Positions 1 through 11,315 of a stretch of DNA of 64,000 nucleotides are shown one piece after another. The notes below the pieces were generated by a model. It saw only the letters and a program-made list of their open reading frames with translations. It was not told the DNA's origin and did not search any database. The stretch covers positions 186,001 to 250,000 of the forward strand of contig NZ_JAMFTQ010000001.1 in the NCBI RefSeq assembly GCF_024160105.1, given 5' to 3'. The stretch is from Corynebacterium stercoris. Its GTDB lineage: Bacteria > Actinomycetota > Actinomycetes > Mycobacteriales > Mycobacteriaceae. The translations under genes were made by a program, and so were the position numbers. The stretch's first letter is position 1. Each line of letters begins with the position of its first letter.

Positions 1-1020
1 GACGACGAGTCCGAGGCCGCTACGAACGCTTCCGCCAAGGTCGAGGGCCGCGGCGACAAGGTGCCGTACGTGACCCCGCTGGTGCGCAAGCTGGCTGAGA
101 AGCACGGCGTCGACCTCTCCTCCATCGAGGGCACCGGTGTGGGCGGCCGCATTCGCAAGCAGGACGTCATCGCGGCTGCCGAGGGTGGCGCGAAGGCTGA
201 GTCCGGCGCTGAGGCTGCCGAGTCCAAGGAGCAGGCAGCTGCGCCGCAGGGCGAGCGCGCAAACTGGTCCACCAAGTCCGTGGACCCGGCCAAGCAGGAA
301 CTCATCGGCACGACCCAGAAGGTCAACCGCATCCGCGAGATCACCGCCGCCAAGATGGTCGAGTCCCTGCAGACCACCGCACAGCTCACCCACGTCCAGG
401 AAGTCGATGTCACCCGCGTCGCCGACCTGCGCAAGAAGGTCAAGCCGGCATTCGTCGAGAAGCACGGCGCGAACATCACCTACCTGGCGTTCTTCGTCAA
501 GGCCGCTGCCGAGGCGCTGGTGCTGCACCCGAACGTCAACGCGTCCTACAACGCCGACGAGAAGACCATCACCTACCACCCGGACGTGAACATCGGCATC
601 GCCGTGGACACGCCGCAGGGCCTGCTGGTGCCGGTGATCAAGAAGGCGCAGGAGATGAACATCGCCGAGATCGCCAAGGCGATCTCGGACCTAGCTGAGC
701 GCGCGCGCAACAAGAAGCTGCGCCCGGACGACCTCTCCGGCGCAACCTTCACGGTGACCAACATCGGTTCCGAAGGTGCCCTCCTGGATACCCCGGTGCT
801 CACCCCGCCGCAGGCCGGCATCCTGGGCACCGCTGCGATTGAGAAGCGCCCGGTGATTGTCACCGAGGACGGCATCGACTCCATCGCGATTCGCCAGATG
901 TGCTACCTGCCGTTCACCTACGACCACCAGCTGGTCGACGGCGCAGACGCTGGCCGCTTCGTGTCCACCATCAAGGACCGGATCGAGACCGCAGACTTCG
1001 AGGGCGACCTCGGCCTGTAG
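1..1020 (+). CDS. sucB: Dihydrolipoamide acyltransferase (E2), 5'-truncated by window edge
   Basis: Core E2 enzyme of the 2-oxoglutarate and/or pyruvate dehydrogenase complex; it passes acyl groups from lipoyl-lysine to CoA in the cytoplasm. The frame is already open at base 1, so the lipoyl domain(s) lie outside the window and 339 residues are visible. Residues ~21-58 form a peripheral subunit-binding domain (YVTPLVRKLAEKHG, GTGVGGRIRKQDV). After an Ala/Glu/Lys linker the acyltransferase domain begins near residue 95 and carries the active-site motif DHQLVDG near residue 308. In C. glutamicum a single E2 serves both complexes and lies beside lipB-lipA; here dhaK, the gcv operon and a cyclodeaminase gene separate them. 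The name sucB or aceF is a convention I cannot settle from this sequence. Confidence 0.95.
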   Translation, partial: DDESEAATNASAKVEGRGDKVPYVTPLVRKLAEKHGVDLSSIEGTGVGGRIRKQDVIAAAEGGAKAESGAEAAESKEQAAAPQGERANWSTKSVDPAKQELIGTTQKVNRIREITAAKMVESLQTTAQLTHVQEVDVTRVADLRKKVKPAFVEKHGANITYLAFFVKAAAEALVLHPNVNASYNADEKTITYHPDVNIGIAVDTPQGLLVPVIKKAQEMNIAEIAKAISDLAERARNKKLRPDDLSGATFTVTNIGSEGALLDTPVLTPPQAGILGTAAIEKRPVIVTEDGIDSIAIRQMCYLPFTYDHQLVDGADAGRFVSTIKDRIETADFEGDLGL

Positions 1021-1038
1021 CGTCCGACCTGCCTGCTT

Positions 1039-1072
1039 ACCCGGCCCCGCTTCCCTGCGGCGGCCGGGTTTC
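1039..1072 (+). terminator. Terminator after sucB
   Basis: The 8-bp perfect arms ACCCGGCC and GGCCGGGT flank a 15-nt GC-rich loop and run into GTTTC, 18 nt after the sucB stop. The T-run is short but the stem is strong. Confidence 0.6.
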
Positions 1073-1098
1073 GGCATTTCCAGGTCTTGAGAACTGCC

Positions 1099-1104
1099 TA
1101 CACT
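1099..1104 (+). promoter_or_regulatory. -10 element of dihydroxyacetone kinase gene
   Basis: TACACT ends 8 nt before the ATG at 1113, so the transcript would begin at or next to the start codon. GGAG at 1105-1108 lies between them but is too close to the ATG to act as a normal SD. Confidence 0.5.
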
Positions 1105-1112
1105 GGAGAGGC

Positions 1113-2834
1113 ATGGCACAGGACACCGAGCAAAAGACATTCAAATCGTTCCGTAACGACAAGTCCGATTTCATGGCGGAGGCACTCGGCGGCCTCGTCG
1201 CCGCGCACCCCTACGCCGAGTGGCACGACGAGGGTTTCATTGCGCTGACCGAGCGTGACGGGGATCGCGTGGCCGTCATCTCAGGCGGCGGCTCCGGCCA
1301 CGAGCCAATGCACGCCGGATTCGTGGGCCGGGGCATGCTCGACGCCGCCTGCCCCGGCCTCCTGTTCACTTCCCCCAACGCGGTGCAGGTGACCGCCGCG
1401 ACGGAGTGGGCGGATCAGGGTGCCGGCGTGGTGCACGTGGTGAAGAACTACACCGGCGACGTCATGAACTTCACGGTCGCGGCGAACACGGTCGAGTGCA
1501 AGGTCAAGCAGGTGCTCGTCGCGGATGACGTGGCCACCGAGATCGGCGACGACGATTCCCCCGGCCGCCGCGGCACGGGCGCAACCATCATTGTGGAGAA
1601 GATCGCTGGCGCAGCCGCCGCCCGCGGCGACGACCTCGACGCGGTGGCGGAGATCGCCCAGCGCGCGGCGGACCGCTCCCGCTCCATGGCCGTCGCCCTC
1701 CAGCCGGGCCACCTGCCAACGAACGACACGAAGACCTTCGACCTTGAAGAGCAGGAAATCGAGTTCGGCGTGGGTATTCACGGCGAGCCCGGCGTGGAGC
1801 GCCGCGATGAATCCGACAGCCAACCGAGCGCCCGTGACCTTGTCGCCGAACTGCTTGACGCGATTGTCCAGTCCCTGGCAGATGCAGATGCCGACCCGGA
1901 TGGCGCGGATGTGGTGCTGCTAGTCAACGGGCTCGGCGGCACCAGCGAACTCGAGCTCGACCTGGTGTTCGGCGAAGCGGTGCGCCAGCTCGACGAGCGC
2001 GGCATCACGGTGCGCCGCGGCCTCCGCGGGTCCCTGGTGACTTCCCTGAACATGGCCGGTGTCTCGCTCACGCTCACAGTGCTTGACGACGATTTGGTCG
2101 AGCTCCTCGACGCCCCCACCGATGCCCCGGCGTGGCCGGCCGTTGTCGCCGACCCGGCCTTCTCGCGCGCGGAGGCCGTCGACGATAAGGAGCAGCCGGA
2201 GAACGGGGACGAAAACGCGTGGCTGAGTGCGTTCGTCGACAGGCTCACCGGCGCGTTCGATGACCTCACCGAGCTCGACCGCACGGCTGGCGACGGCGAC
2301 TTCGGCCACAACATGGAGGCCGCGTTCGGCGACGTCGAGACTCCACTGAAGGGCTCCGACGCGGAGCTGCTGAAGTTCTTCGCCCACCGCATGCTGGTGC
2401 GCGCCGGCGGCACGTCAGGTGCGGTGCTGGGCACCTTCTTCCGCGAAATGGGTGAGGCGTTCGCCGAGGCCGAAGTGGATTCCCGGAGCGCAGATGCCGG
2501 CGAGTTCGCGGCCGCCCTGGCAAAGGGCCTGCGCGCTGGTGTGGACGCGATCACCGAGCTCGGCGGCGCCGAGGAGGGCGACAACACCGTCGTCGACGCA
2601 CTGGCACCCGCTGCCCGCAAGGCCGAAGAACTCGCGGACAGCGCGTCCGGCTCCGTCGAGGACGTGCTCGCGGAGGTCTTCGAGCCCGCGGTTGAGGGTG
2701 CTAAGTCCACCCGCGGCATGCAGGCCAAGAAGGGTCGCGCGTCCTACATCGGCGAATCCGCCGCGGAGGTCCCGGATCCCGGCGCGATCGCCGTGTCGTG
2801 GCTGTTCGGTGAGGCTGCCGTCGACGAGTTTTAG
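1113..2834 (+). CDS. dhaK: Dihydroxyacetone kinase, fused DhaK-DhaL, ATP type
   Basis: Phosphorylates dihydroxyacetone to DHAP using ATP, feeding glycerol or DHA carbon into glycolysis; cytoplasmic. The 573-residue protein has a DhaK domain (about 1-330) with the glycine-rich motif GGGSGHEPMHAGF near residue 55 and GVGIHGEPG near 220, whose His normally binds substrate covalently. A DhaL nucleotide domain follows (about 370-573) with TAGDGDFGHNM, the Asp/Mg-binding motif, and GDNTVVDAL. Fusion of both domains marks the ATP-dependent type rather than the PTS-dependent type with separate subunits. The frame is open further upstream, but the ATG at 1113 fits the alignment and the -10 element. 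It stands alone between the sucB terminator and gcvP; no glycerol genes are adjacent. Confidence 0.9.
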   Translation: MAQDTEQKTFKSFRNDKSDFMAEALGGLVAAHPYAEWHDEGFIALTERDGDRVAVISGGGSGHEPMHAGFVGRGMLDAACPGLLFTSPNAVQVTAATEWADQGAGVVHVVKNYTGDVMNFTVAANTVECKVKQVLVADDVATEIGDDDSPGRRGTGATIIVEKIAGAAAARGDDLDAVAEIAQRAADRSRSMAVALQPGHLPTNDTKTFDLEEQEIEFGVGIHGEPGVERRDESDSQPSARDLVAELLDAIVQSLADADADPDGADVVLLVNGLGGTSELELDLVFGEAVRQLDERGITVRRGLRGSLVTSLNMAGVSLTLTVLDDDLVELLDAPTDAPAWPAVVADPAFSRAEAVDDKEQPENGDENAWLSAFVDRLTGAFDDLTELDRTAGDGDFGHNMEAAFGDVETPLKGSDAELLKFFAHRMLVRAGGTSGAVLGTFFREMGEAFAEAEVDSRSADAGEFAAALAKGLRAGVDAITELGGAEEGDNTVVDALAPAARKAEELADSASGSVEDVLAEVFEPAVEGAKSTRGMQAKKGRASYIGESAAEVPDPGAIAVSWLFGEAAVDEF

Positions 2835-2864
2835 CGGGTGGCGGGGAAGGGTGGCTGGGCCTCC

Positions 2865-2870
2865 TATACT
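2865..2870 (+). promoter_or_regulatory. -10 element of the gcv operon
   Basis: TATACT lies in the 77-nt gap between dhaK and the chosen gcvP start. The start of transcription should fall near 2876-2878, giving a 5' leader of about 35 nt. That is too short for a glycine riboswitch. Confidence 0.6.
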
Positions 2871-2911
2871 TGGGCGTGTCTATTCTTGCCGCCCTGAGTA
2901 AGGAGTTCTCC

Positions 2912-5782
<2,871 letters not shown>

Positions 5783-5795
5783 AGGAGCACATTCG

Positions 5796-6875
5796 ATGCC
5801 ACAGACCCCGCTGCACGCCACCCACGAGGCGCTCGGTGCCTCGTTCACCGACTTCGGCGGCTGGACCATGCCGCTGAAGTACGGCTCCGAGCTCGAGGAA
5901 CACCGCGCCGTGCGCAACGCCGTCGGCGTGTTCGACCTCTCGCACATGGGCGAAATCGACGTCATGGGCCCCGACGCGGCCGCGTTCTTGGACTACGCCC
6001 TGATCAGCTCGCTGTCCAACGTGAAGAACGGCAAGGCGAAGTACTCCATGATCGTCGACGAGAACGGCGGCATCCTCGACGACCTGATCGCCTACCGCTT
6101 CAGCGACTACCACTTCATGGTCGTACCCAACGCCGCCAACACCGACGTTGTCTGGGAGGCCTTCCAGGCCCGCAAGGGCGACTTCGACGTCGAGCTGCGC
6201 AACGACTCCCAGACCGTCGCCCTCGTCGCGGTGCAGGGCCCGGGTGCACTCGACGCGCTCACGCCGCTGCTTGCCGACGATCCCGCGCCGCTGGCCTACT
6301 ACTCCGGTGCCTGGAACACCTTGAAGTCCGGCGACAAGGACATCGAGGTCTTCGTTGCACGCACCGGCTACACCGGTGAGGACGGCTTCGAGCTGTTCTG
6401 CATGTTCGAGGATGCCCAAGCGGTGTGGGACGCTGTCATCCCGCACGGCACCCCGTGCGGCCTCGCCGCCCGCGACTCCCTGCGCCTCGAGGCCTCCATG
6501 CCGCTCTACGGCCACGAGCTGACCACCGAGATCACCCCGGTGGAGGCTGGCATGAGCCGCGCCTTCGCCAAGAAGGAAGCAGCCTTCGTAGGCAAGGAGG
6601 CACTTTCGGGCCGCGAGCCGAGCGTGGTCATCGCGGGCCTGACCTCCACCGAACGCCGCGCGGCCCGCGAGGGCGCCGAGGTTTTCTTGGGCGACGAGAA
6701 GATTGGTGTGGTGACCTCCGGCCAGCCGTCGCCCACCCTGGGCCACCCGGTTGCGCTGGCGCACATCGACCCGGCGCACGCCGAAATCGGCACCGAAGTG
6801 GAGATTGACATCCGCGGGCGCCGCTATCCGTTTACTATCAGTGCAACACCGTTCTACTCCCGAAAGGAAGCGTAA
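5796..6875 (+). CDS. gcvT: Aminomethyltransferase, T protein of glycine cleavage
   Basis: Transfers the methylene unit from aminomethyl-GcvH to tetrahydrofolate, releasing ammonia. The 359 residues match the usual length. The GcvT folate-binding domain covers about 1-260 ([20 protein letters not shown] at the start, [13 protein letters not shown] near 190) and is followed by the C-terminal barrel. Start ATG 5796 has AAAGGAG at 5781-5787, overlapping the gcvP stop. gcvH follows after 5 nt, so the three proteins are likely made from one mRNA. Confidence 0.96.
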   Translation: MPQTPLHATHEALGASFTDFGGWTMPLKYGSELEEHRAVRNAVGVFDLSHMGEIDVMGPDAAAFLDYALISSLSNVKNGKAKYSMIVDENGGILDDLIAYRFSDYHFMVVPNAANTDVVWEAFQARKGDFDVELRNDSQTVALVAVQGPGALDALTPLLADDPAPLAYYSGAWNTLKSGDKDIEVFVARTGYTGEDGFELFCMFEDAQAVWDAVIPHGTPCGLAARDSLRLEASMPLYGHELTTEITPVEAGMSRAFAKKEAAFVGKEALSGREPSVVIAGLTSTERRAAREGAEVFLGDEKIGVVTSGQPSPTLGHPVALAHIDPAHAEIGTEVEIDIRGRRYPFTISATPFYSRKEA

Positions 6876-6880
6876 AACCG

Positions 6881-7267
6881 ATGGCACTGCAGCCTGATTT
6901 CTACTACTCCGAGGACCACGAGTGGATCAACGCCACCCCGGACACCGCGGTGGGCACCACCGTGCGCGTGGGCATCACCAACGTCGCGGCTGACCGCCTC
7001 GGCGAGGTCGTCTTCGCTGAGCTCCCGGCCGTGGGCGACACCGTGACCGCCGGCGAGACCTGCGGCGAGATCGAGTCCACCAAGAGCGTCTCAGACCTCT
7101 ACTCCCCGGTCACCGGCACCGTGACCGCTGTGAACGAGGACATCGACGGCGCTTACGAGGCCATCAACAACGACCCGTTCGGCGCAGGCTGGCTGTTCGA
7201 GGTTGAGGTCGAGGAGGTCGGCCCGCTGATGACTGCGGACGAGTACGCCACCGCAAACGGCGTCTAA
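6881..7267 (+). CDS. gcvH: Glycine cleavage system H protein
   Basis: Small lipoylated shuttle protein between GcvP, GcvT and lipoamide dehydrogenase. It has 128 residues and a single lipoyl domain; the attachment lysine is Lys68 in [12 protein letters not shown]. Start ATG 6881 is preceded by GAAAGGAAG. It ends the gcv operon and is followed by a strong terminator. The lipoyl group would come from LipB and LipA, encoded about 1.2 kb downstream. No gcvL or gcvR homologue is in the window. Confidence 0.97.
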   Translation: MALQPDFYYSEDHEWINATPDTAVGTTVRVGITNVAADRLGEVVFAELPAVGDTVTAGETCGEIESTKSVSDLYSPVTGTVTAVNEDIDGAYEAINNDPFGAGWLFEVEVEEVGPLMTADEYATANGV

Positions 7268-7292
7268 GTGATAGCTGTCTAGCTTCTGCTTC

Positions 7293-7330
7293 AAAACCCC
7301 AGGTTCGCCACCCCCGCGACCTGGGGTTTT
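7293..7330 (+). terminator. Terminator of gcvPTH
   Basis: Perfect 12-bp arms AAAACCCCAGGT and ACCTGGGGTTTT with a 14-nt loop, 25 nt after the gcvH stop. The A-run and T-run on either side make it work in both directions, so it may also stop leftward transcription from the cyclodeaminase gene. Confidence 0.9.
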
Positions 7331-7380
7331 CGCGTCTCTGCCCCTGCTGACCCCTACAGCGCTGACAGCTCCACTGCCCG

Positions 7381-7458
7381 CTCGTAAGAATGCCACCAGC
7401 AATCGCGCGACCAGCGCCGGAGCAGGCCAAACTGCAGAAAATGTGGAATTCTTACGAG
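7381..7458 (+). repeat. 78-bp palindromic repeat element, intergenic copy
   Basis: Begins CTCGTAAGAATGCCAC and ends GTGGAATTCTTACGAG, giving 16-bp terminal inverted repeats with one mismatch. A second 78-bp copy lies at 35257-35334 in inverted orientation; my hand alignment gives 63 of 78 identical positions without gaps, with a fully conserved core CCAGCGCCGGAGCA. This copy sits between the convergent gcvH and cyclodeaminase genes. It encodes no protein and resembles a small non-autonomous palindromic element. Confidence 0.8.
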
Positions 7459-7504
7459 GCGATAGGCCTGTGGAGGCAGGCGGCGTGTAGTACGCGAGCG
7501 AACG

Positions 7505-8440
7505 CTACGTGGTGGCGGGCTTGGCCAGCGCCGAGCCCGCCACCACGACGTCTTCCCAGGGCATGCCGGTGGTCTTGAACACCACCCGGCCGGTGCGCTC
7601 GGCTTCCTGGCGATCCGTCTGCATGCGGACGGCATCTTTCAGGCCCACCAGGTCCGTGCGGCAGATGAATCCCTCGTCGATCGCCTGGATGACGTCGCCA
7701 GCCTCGCGCAGCGCTACGGCGATGTCCTCCACGATCACGGTCGCGCCCTCGAACACGTCGCCTGCGAGTTCGCGGGTGTCAGCTGTGTGGGCACCCATGG
7801 CAACCACAATCGCGTCTTCGCGCAGCTGTTTCGCCGACACGATCGGTGCTGTCGCTGACGTCGCGGTGATCACCAGGTCCGCGGCCTTGAGGGCGGCATC
7901 AGCCGCTTCGCTGCCAGACTCTGCCCAGCTTCCGAGCTCTCCGGGGTTGCTGCGACCGACGTACGTCACCTCCACACCGCGCACCCCGTCGAGCACATCA
8001 CGCAACGTCGCCTCGTGGTGCCGCGCCTGCAGCCCGGTGCCCAAGATCACCGCTGCGAGTGGCTCGTTCGAGCCCATCAGCAGGTGCTTCACGCCGGCGA
8101 GTGACACGGCCGGCGTGCGCAGCGCAGTCAACGCAGCACCGTCAATGACGGCCACCGGTGCCATTGACTGCGCGTCGAACAACAGGTAGGAGCCCTGAAT
8201 GAGGGGGATGTTCCGCTCGGCGGCATCGTCGGCAAGCGAGAGCACCTTGACCCCGAAGAACCGTGAGGTGGTGGCGGGCATGAGCATGAGCTCGCCCCCG
8301 GCAACGTCGTAGCGGGTGCGGGGCAAGTCGTCTGCGGGATCGAAGCCGTCGGCGAGCGCGGCGAGCAACGCCTCCACGGCCTCGGCGGGACGCACCCGGC
8401 TAAACAGATCGTCCTGGCCAATGATTTCCAGCGAAGACAT
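7505..8440 (-). CDS. Ornithine cyclodeaminase / mu-crystallin family protein
   Basis: NAD(P)-dependent family whose members deaminate ornithine to proline, reduce cyclic imines or oxidise alanine; the substrate cannot be read from the sequence. It has 311 residues. The N-terminal half carries [19 protein letters not shown] and the family signature [10 protein letters not shown]; the Rossmann motif [13 protein letters not shown] begins near residue 125. The start is ATG 8440, with AAGGA on the minus strand 8-12 nt before it. A longer frame exists upstream but would run through the lipB promoter. It is a single gene, divergent from lipB. Confidence 0.8.
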   Translation of the reverse strand: MSSLEIIGQDDLFSRVRPAEAVEALLAALADGFDPADDLPRTRYDVAGGELMLMPATTSRFFGVKVLSLADDAAERNIPLIQGSYLLFDAQSMAPVAVIDGAALTALRTPAVSLAGVKHLLMGSNEPLAAVILGTGLQARHHEATLRDVLDGVRGVEVTYVGRSNPGELGSWAESGSEAADAALKAADLVITATSATAPIVSAKQLREDAIVVAMGAHTADTRELAGDVFEGATVIVEDIAVALREAGDVIQAIDEGFICRTDLVGLKDAVRMQTDRQEAERTGRVVFKTTGMPWEDVVVAGSALAKPATT

Positions 8441-8467
8441 GGTGATAGTCCTTTCAATCCGCACGGT

Positions 8468-8473
8468 TACACT
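8468..8473 (+). promoter_or_regulatory. -10 element of lipB
   Basis: TACACT ends 7 nt before ATG 8481 and no SD is present, so lipB is probably translated from a leaderless mRNA. The divergent cyclodeaminase start is only 40 bp away. Confidence 0.6.
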
Positions 8474-8480
8474 TCCAAGT

Positions 8481-9269
8481 ATGACTGCACCGCGCGACCC
8501 GTTCTTCCCCGCCGACAAATCCATCCGGGCTTCCGCCGCGCCTATCGACGTCCGCGAGCTGGGCCTCGTGGACTACCAGGAAGCGTGGGATATCCAGGCT
8601 GAGCTGGCTGCGAAGCGCGCAACGGACGAGGTCGGCGACACGATTCTGGTGCTGGAGCACCCCTCCACCTATACGGCGGGCAAGCGCACCCAGCCGGAGG
8701 ATATGCCGGATCCGTCGAACCCGGTGCCCGTAGTCGGCGTTGATCGCGGCGGCCGCATCACCTGGCACGGCGAGGGCCAGCTGGTGGTCTACCCCATCAT
8801 CAAACTCGCCGAGCCGGTGGACGTGGTCGACTACGTGCGCCGCTTGGAAGAGGCAATCATCGAGGCCGTGCGCATGGCCGGTGTCGAGACTGCTGGACGT
8901 ATCGACGGCCGCTCCGGAGTCTGGGTGCCGGCGACGACTAAGGCGGCCGATCCGGCCGCGCCGACGCGGGACCGCAAGGTGGCGGCGCTGGGCATCCGCA
9001 TCACCCGCGGCGTGACCATGCACGGGCTGAGTCTGAACTGCAACAACACGCTCGAGCACTACGGCCACATCGTGGCCTGCGGCATCGACGATGCCGACGT
9101 GACCACCATGAGCCTGGAGCTCGGCCGCGAGGTGACCCCGGCGGACATGGTGCCGCCGCTGATCGACGCGCTGGAGCGTGCGCTCGCCGGCGAACTCGTG
9201 GTTGCGAACCACTCCTTCGGATCTGCGCCGGATCCGTCGAAAGGCCTGCGCAAACGCCCTAAGGCTTAA
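8481..9269 (+). CDS. lipB: Octanoyl-[ACP]:protein N-octanoyltransferase
   Basis: Moves octanoate from acyl carrier protein to lipoyl-domain lysines, the first step of lipoyl cofactor assembly. The 262-residue protein has the BPL/LipB fold: [22 protein letters not shown] (near residue 90), KVAALGIRI with the conserved Lys, and HIVACGI with the catalytic Cys. lipA follows on the same strand but has its own -10 element. The targets in this window are the E2 subunit and GcvH. The C-terminal basic tail (GLRKRPKA) is short and of unknown role. Confidence 0.96.
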   Translation: MTAPRDPFFPADKSIRASAAPIDVRELGLVDYQEAWDIQAELAAKRATDEVGDTILVLEHPSTYTAGKRTQPEDMPDPSNPVPVVGVDRGGRITWHGEGQLVVYPIIKLAEPVDVVDYVRRLEEAIIEAVRMAGVETAGRIDGRSGVWVPATTKAADPAAPTRDRKVAALGIRITRGVTMHGLSLNCNNTLEHYGHIVACGIDDADVTTMSLELGREVTPADMVPPLIDALERALAGELVVANHSFGSAPDPSKGLRKRPKA

Positions 9270-9309
9270 GTACGCTTTTAGCCGAAAGCACCGTTCTTGA
9301 CAGCGTTGT

Positions 9310-9315
9310 TACGGT
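9310..9315 (+). promoter_or_regulatory. -10 element of lipA
   Basis: TACGGT ends 7 nt before GTG 9323. The TTGACA at 9297-9302 is only 7 nt upstream of the hexamer and is too close to be its -35. Confidence 0.4.
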
Positions 9316-9322
9316 AAGAGGC

Positions 9323-10366
9323 GTGACTATCGCACCTGAAGGCCGCAAGCTACTGCGCATCGAGAAGCGCAACGCTGAAACTCCCATCGAGACGAAGCCG
9401 CGGTGGATCCGCAACGCGGTGAAGACCGGTCCCGAGTATGAGGACATGAAGAAGAAGGTCAAGGGTGCCTCCCTGCACACCGTTTGCCAGGAGGCGGGCT
9501 GCCCCAACATTCACGAGTGCTGGGAATCCCGCGAGGCAACCTTCCTGATCGGCGGCGCGAACTGCTCACGCCGGTGCGACTTCTGCCAGATCAACTCCGC
9601 GAAGCCGGAGCCGCTGGACCGCGAGGAGCCGCAGCGTGTGGCCGAGTCGGTCCGCGAAATGAACCTCAACTACTCCACCATCACCGGTGTGACCCGCGAC
9701 GACCTCGAAGATGAGGGCGCGTGGCTCTACGCCGAGGTGGTGCGCAAGATCCACGAGCTGAACCCGCACACGGGCGTGGAGAACCTCACCCCGGACTTCT
9801 CCGGCAAGGCCGACCTGCTGCAGGAAGTTTTCGAGGCACGCCCCGAGGTATTCGCCCACAACGTGGAGACGGTGCCGCGCATTTTCAAGCGCATCCGCCC
9901 GGCGTTCCGCTACGAGCGCTCCCTCGACGTGATCCGCCAGGCGCGCGACTTCGGCTTGATCACCAAGTCCAACCTCATCCTCGGCATGGGCGAGACGCCG
10001 GAGGAGGTCATGCAGGCGCTGCACGACTTGGTGGATGCCGGCACCGACATCATCACCATCACCCAGTACCTGCGCCCGGGCCCGATGTACCACCCGATCG
10101 AGCGCTGGGTGAAGCCGGAAGAGTTCATCGAGTATCGCGACGCCGCCTACGAGATGGGCTTCGGCGCCGTCATGTCCGGCCCGCTGGTGCGTTCCTCCTA
10201 CCGCGCCGGCAAGCTCTACGTCGAGGCGATGCGCCACCGCGGCCTCGAGTTGCCGGAGAACCTGAAGCACCTCGCCGAGACGTCCCAGGGCGACACCGCC
10301 CAAGAGGCCTCTACCCTGCTGGCCAAGTACGGCGAGAGCCAGGACACCCCGGTTACCACCCGCTAG
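9323..10366 (+). CDS. lipA: Lipoyl synthase, radical SAM
   Basis: Inserts two sulfur atoms into protein-bound octanoyl groups, completing the lipoyl cofactor. It has 347 residues. The auxiliary Fe-S cluster cysteines are in [12 protein letters not shown] (near residue 55) and the radical SAM cluster motif is CSRRCDFC (near residue 82). The core barrel follows with GVENLTPDF and NLILGMGET. Start GTG 9323 fits both the family N-terminus and the -10 spacing. It lies 53 nt after lipB. Confidence 0.97.
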   Translation: MTIAPEGRKLLRIEKRNAETPIETKPRWIRNAVKTGPEYEDMKKKVKGASLHTVCQEAGCPNIHECWESREATFLIGGANCSRRCDFCQINSAKPEPLDREEPQRVAESVREMNLNYSTITGVTRDDLEDEGAWLYAEVVRKIHELNPHTGVENLTPDFSGKADLLQEVFEARPEVFAHNVETVPRIFKRIRPAFRYERSLDVIRQARDFGLITKSNLILGMGETPEEVMQALHDLVDAGTDIITITQYLRPGPMYHPIERWVKPEEFIEYRDAAYEMGFGAVMSGPLVRSSYRAGKLYVEAMRHRGLELPENLKHLAETSQGDTAQEASTLLAKYGESQDTPVTTR

Positions 10367-10419
10367 AGCCCTACGGCGCCGAGTCCGAGCCGCCTTTGGA
10401 CCGCTTAAGGACGGTGACC

Positions 10420-10425
10420 TAGAGT
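10420..10425 (+). promoter_or_regulatory. -10 element of the DUF4191 gene
   Basis: TAGAGT ends 7 nt before ATG 10433; no SD is visible. Leaderless arrangement. Confidence 0.45.
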
Positions 10426-10432
10426 AGGCCAC

Positions 10433-11230
10433 ATGGCGAAGCAGGACTCCAGCGCACAGAAGGCGGCCCAAAAGGCCGCGAAGAAGGAACAGCGCGCGGC
10501 GAAGCGTGCAAAGGGCAAGCAGACGCGCACGCAGGTGTGGCAAGCGTTCAACATCCAGCGCAAGCGCGACAACAAGCTGATCCCCTTCATGCTCCTGGCC
10601 GTGCTCGGCATGGGCCTGCTGTTCTTCCTCATTGGTCTGCTCTGGAGCGGCGAATGGTTCATGCTTGTCATGGGCCTGCTGCTCGGTGCCGTGCTGGCGA
10701 TGTTCATCTTCTCCCGCCGCCTTGAAGGCTCGATGTACGACGAGGTCGGCGACACCCCGGGCGCTGCCGGCTGGACCCTGGAGAACATGCGCAACACGAT
10801 GGGCATCGTGTGGCTGACCAAGAACGGCGTCCAGGCGAATACTCACATGGATACCGTCCACCGCGTGGTGGGCAACCCTGGCGTGGTGCTGGTCGGCGAG
10901 GGCAACCCGAACCGCCTGAAGTCCCTGATGGCCAAGGAGCACAAGCGCGTCGACCGCCTGCTGGCCGGTGTGCCGATCTACGAGGTCTACGCCGGTGAAG
11001 GCGAGGGCCAGGTGCGCGTCCGCGACCTGCAGAAGCACCTGCTCAAGCTGCCGAAGAACTACAAGAAGGACGAGGTCTACGCCCTCTCCGCCAAGCTCGA
11101 CGCGATGGATGCCCGCACCCGCCAGGGCCAGATCCCTGGCATGCCGGGCGGCCCGATTCCGAAGCAGGCCCAGAACATGGCGGGCATGAACCGCCGCATG
11201 CGCCGCATGCAGGAGCGCCAGGGCAAGTAG
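10433..11230 (+). CDS. DUF4191 membrane protein
   Basis: Actinobacterial membrane protein of unknown function, commonly encoded next to lipA. It has 265 residues. A lysine/alanine-rich N-terminus (1-45) is followed by two membrane segments (about 49-68 and 72-92), then a cytoplasmic domain with NTMGIVWLTKNGVQANTHM and a basic Met/Arg-rich tail (NRRMRRMQERQGK). The high density of lysines near the ends suggests contact with nucleic acid or anionic lipid, but this is only inference. Confidence 0.85.
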   Translation: MAKQDSSAQKAAQKAAKKEQRAAKRAKGKQTRTQVWQAFNIQRKRDNKLIPFMLLAVLGMGLLFFLIGLLWSGEWFMLVMGLLLGAVLAMFIFSRRLEGSMYDEVGDTPGAAGWTLENMRNTMGIVWLTKNGVQANTHMDTVHRVVGNPGVVLVGEGNPNRLKSLMAKEHKRVDRLLAGVPIYEVYAGEGEGQVRVRDLQKHLLKLPKNYKKDEVYALSAKLDAMDARTRQGQIPGMPGGPIPKQAQNMAGMNRRMRRMQERQGK

Positions 11231-11249
11231 CCCCGCGTATTGACGTACA

Positions 11250-11286
11250 ACCCGCACCCCGAGCCCCAACCGCTCAGGCTGCGGGT
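11250..11286 (+). terminator. Possible terminator after the DUF4191 gene
   Basis: Arms ACCCGCA and TGCGGGT with an inner GAGC/GCTC pairing, followed by CTTTCGTT. The loop is long and the T-run broken, so it is weak. Confidence 0.4.
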
Positions 11287-11301
11287 CTTTCGTTGCCGCC
11301 A

Positions 11302-11307
11302 TAGACT
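11302..11307 (+). promoter_or_regulatory. -10 element of the ThrE gene
   Basis: TAGACT ends 8 nt before GTG 11316. The same hexamer and spacing precede thrC and the SURF1 gene. Confidence 0.55.
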
Positions 11308-11315
11308 CAGCTCAC

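Noticed and set aside
2835..2911. Glycine riboswitch before gcvP
   Set aside because: The leader is only about 35 nt, too short for even one glycine aptamer, and no aptamer-like motif is visible.
9297..9302. TTGACA as -35 of lipA
   Set aside because: Only 7 nt from the TACGGT hexamer and no -10 lies 16-18 nt downstream.
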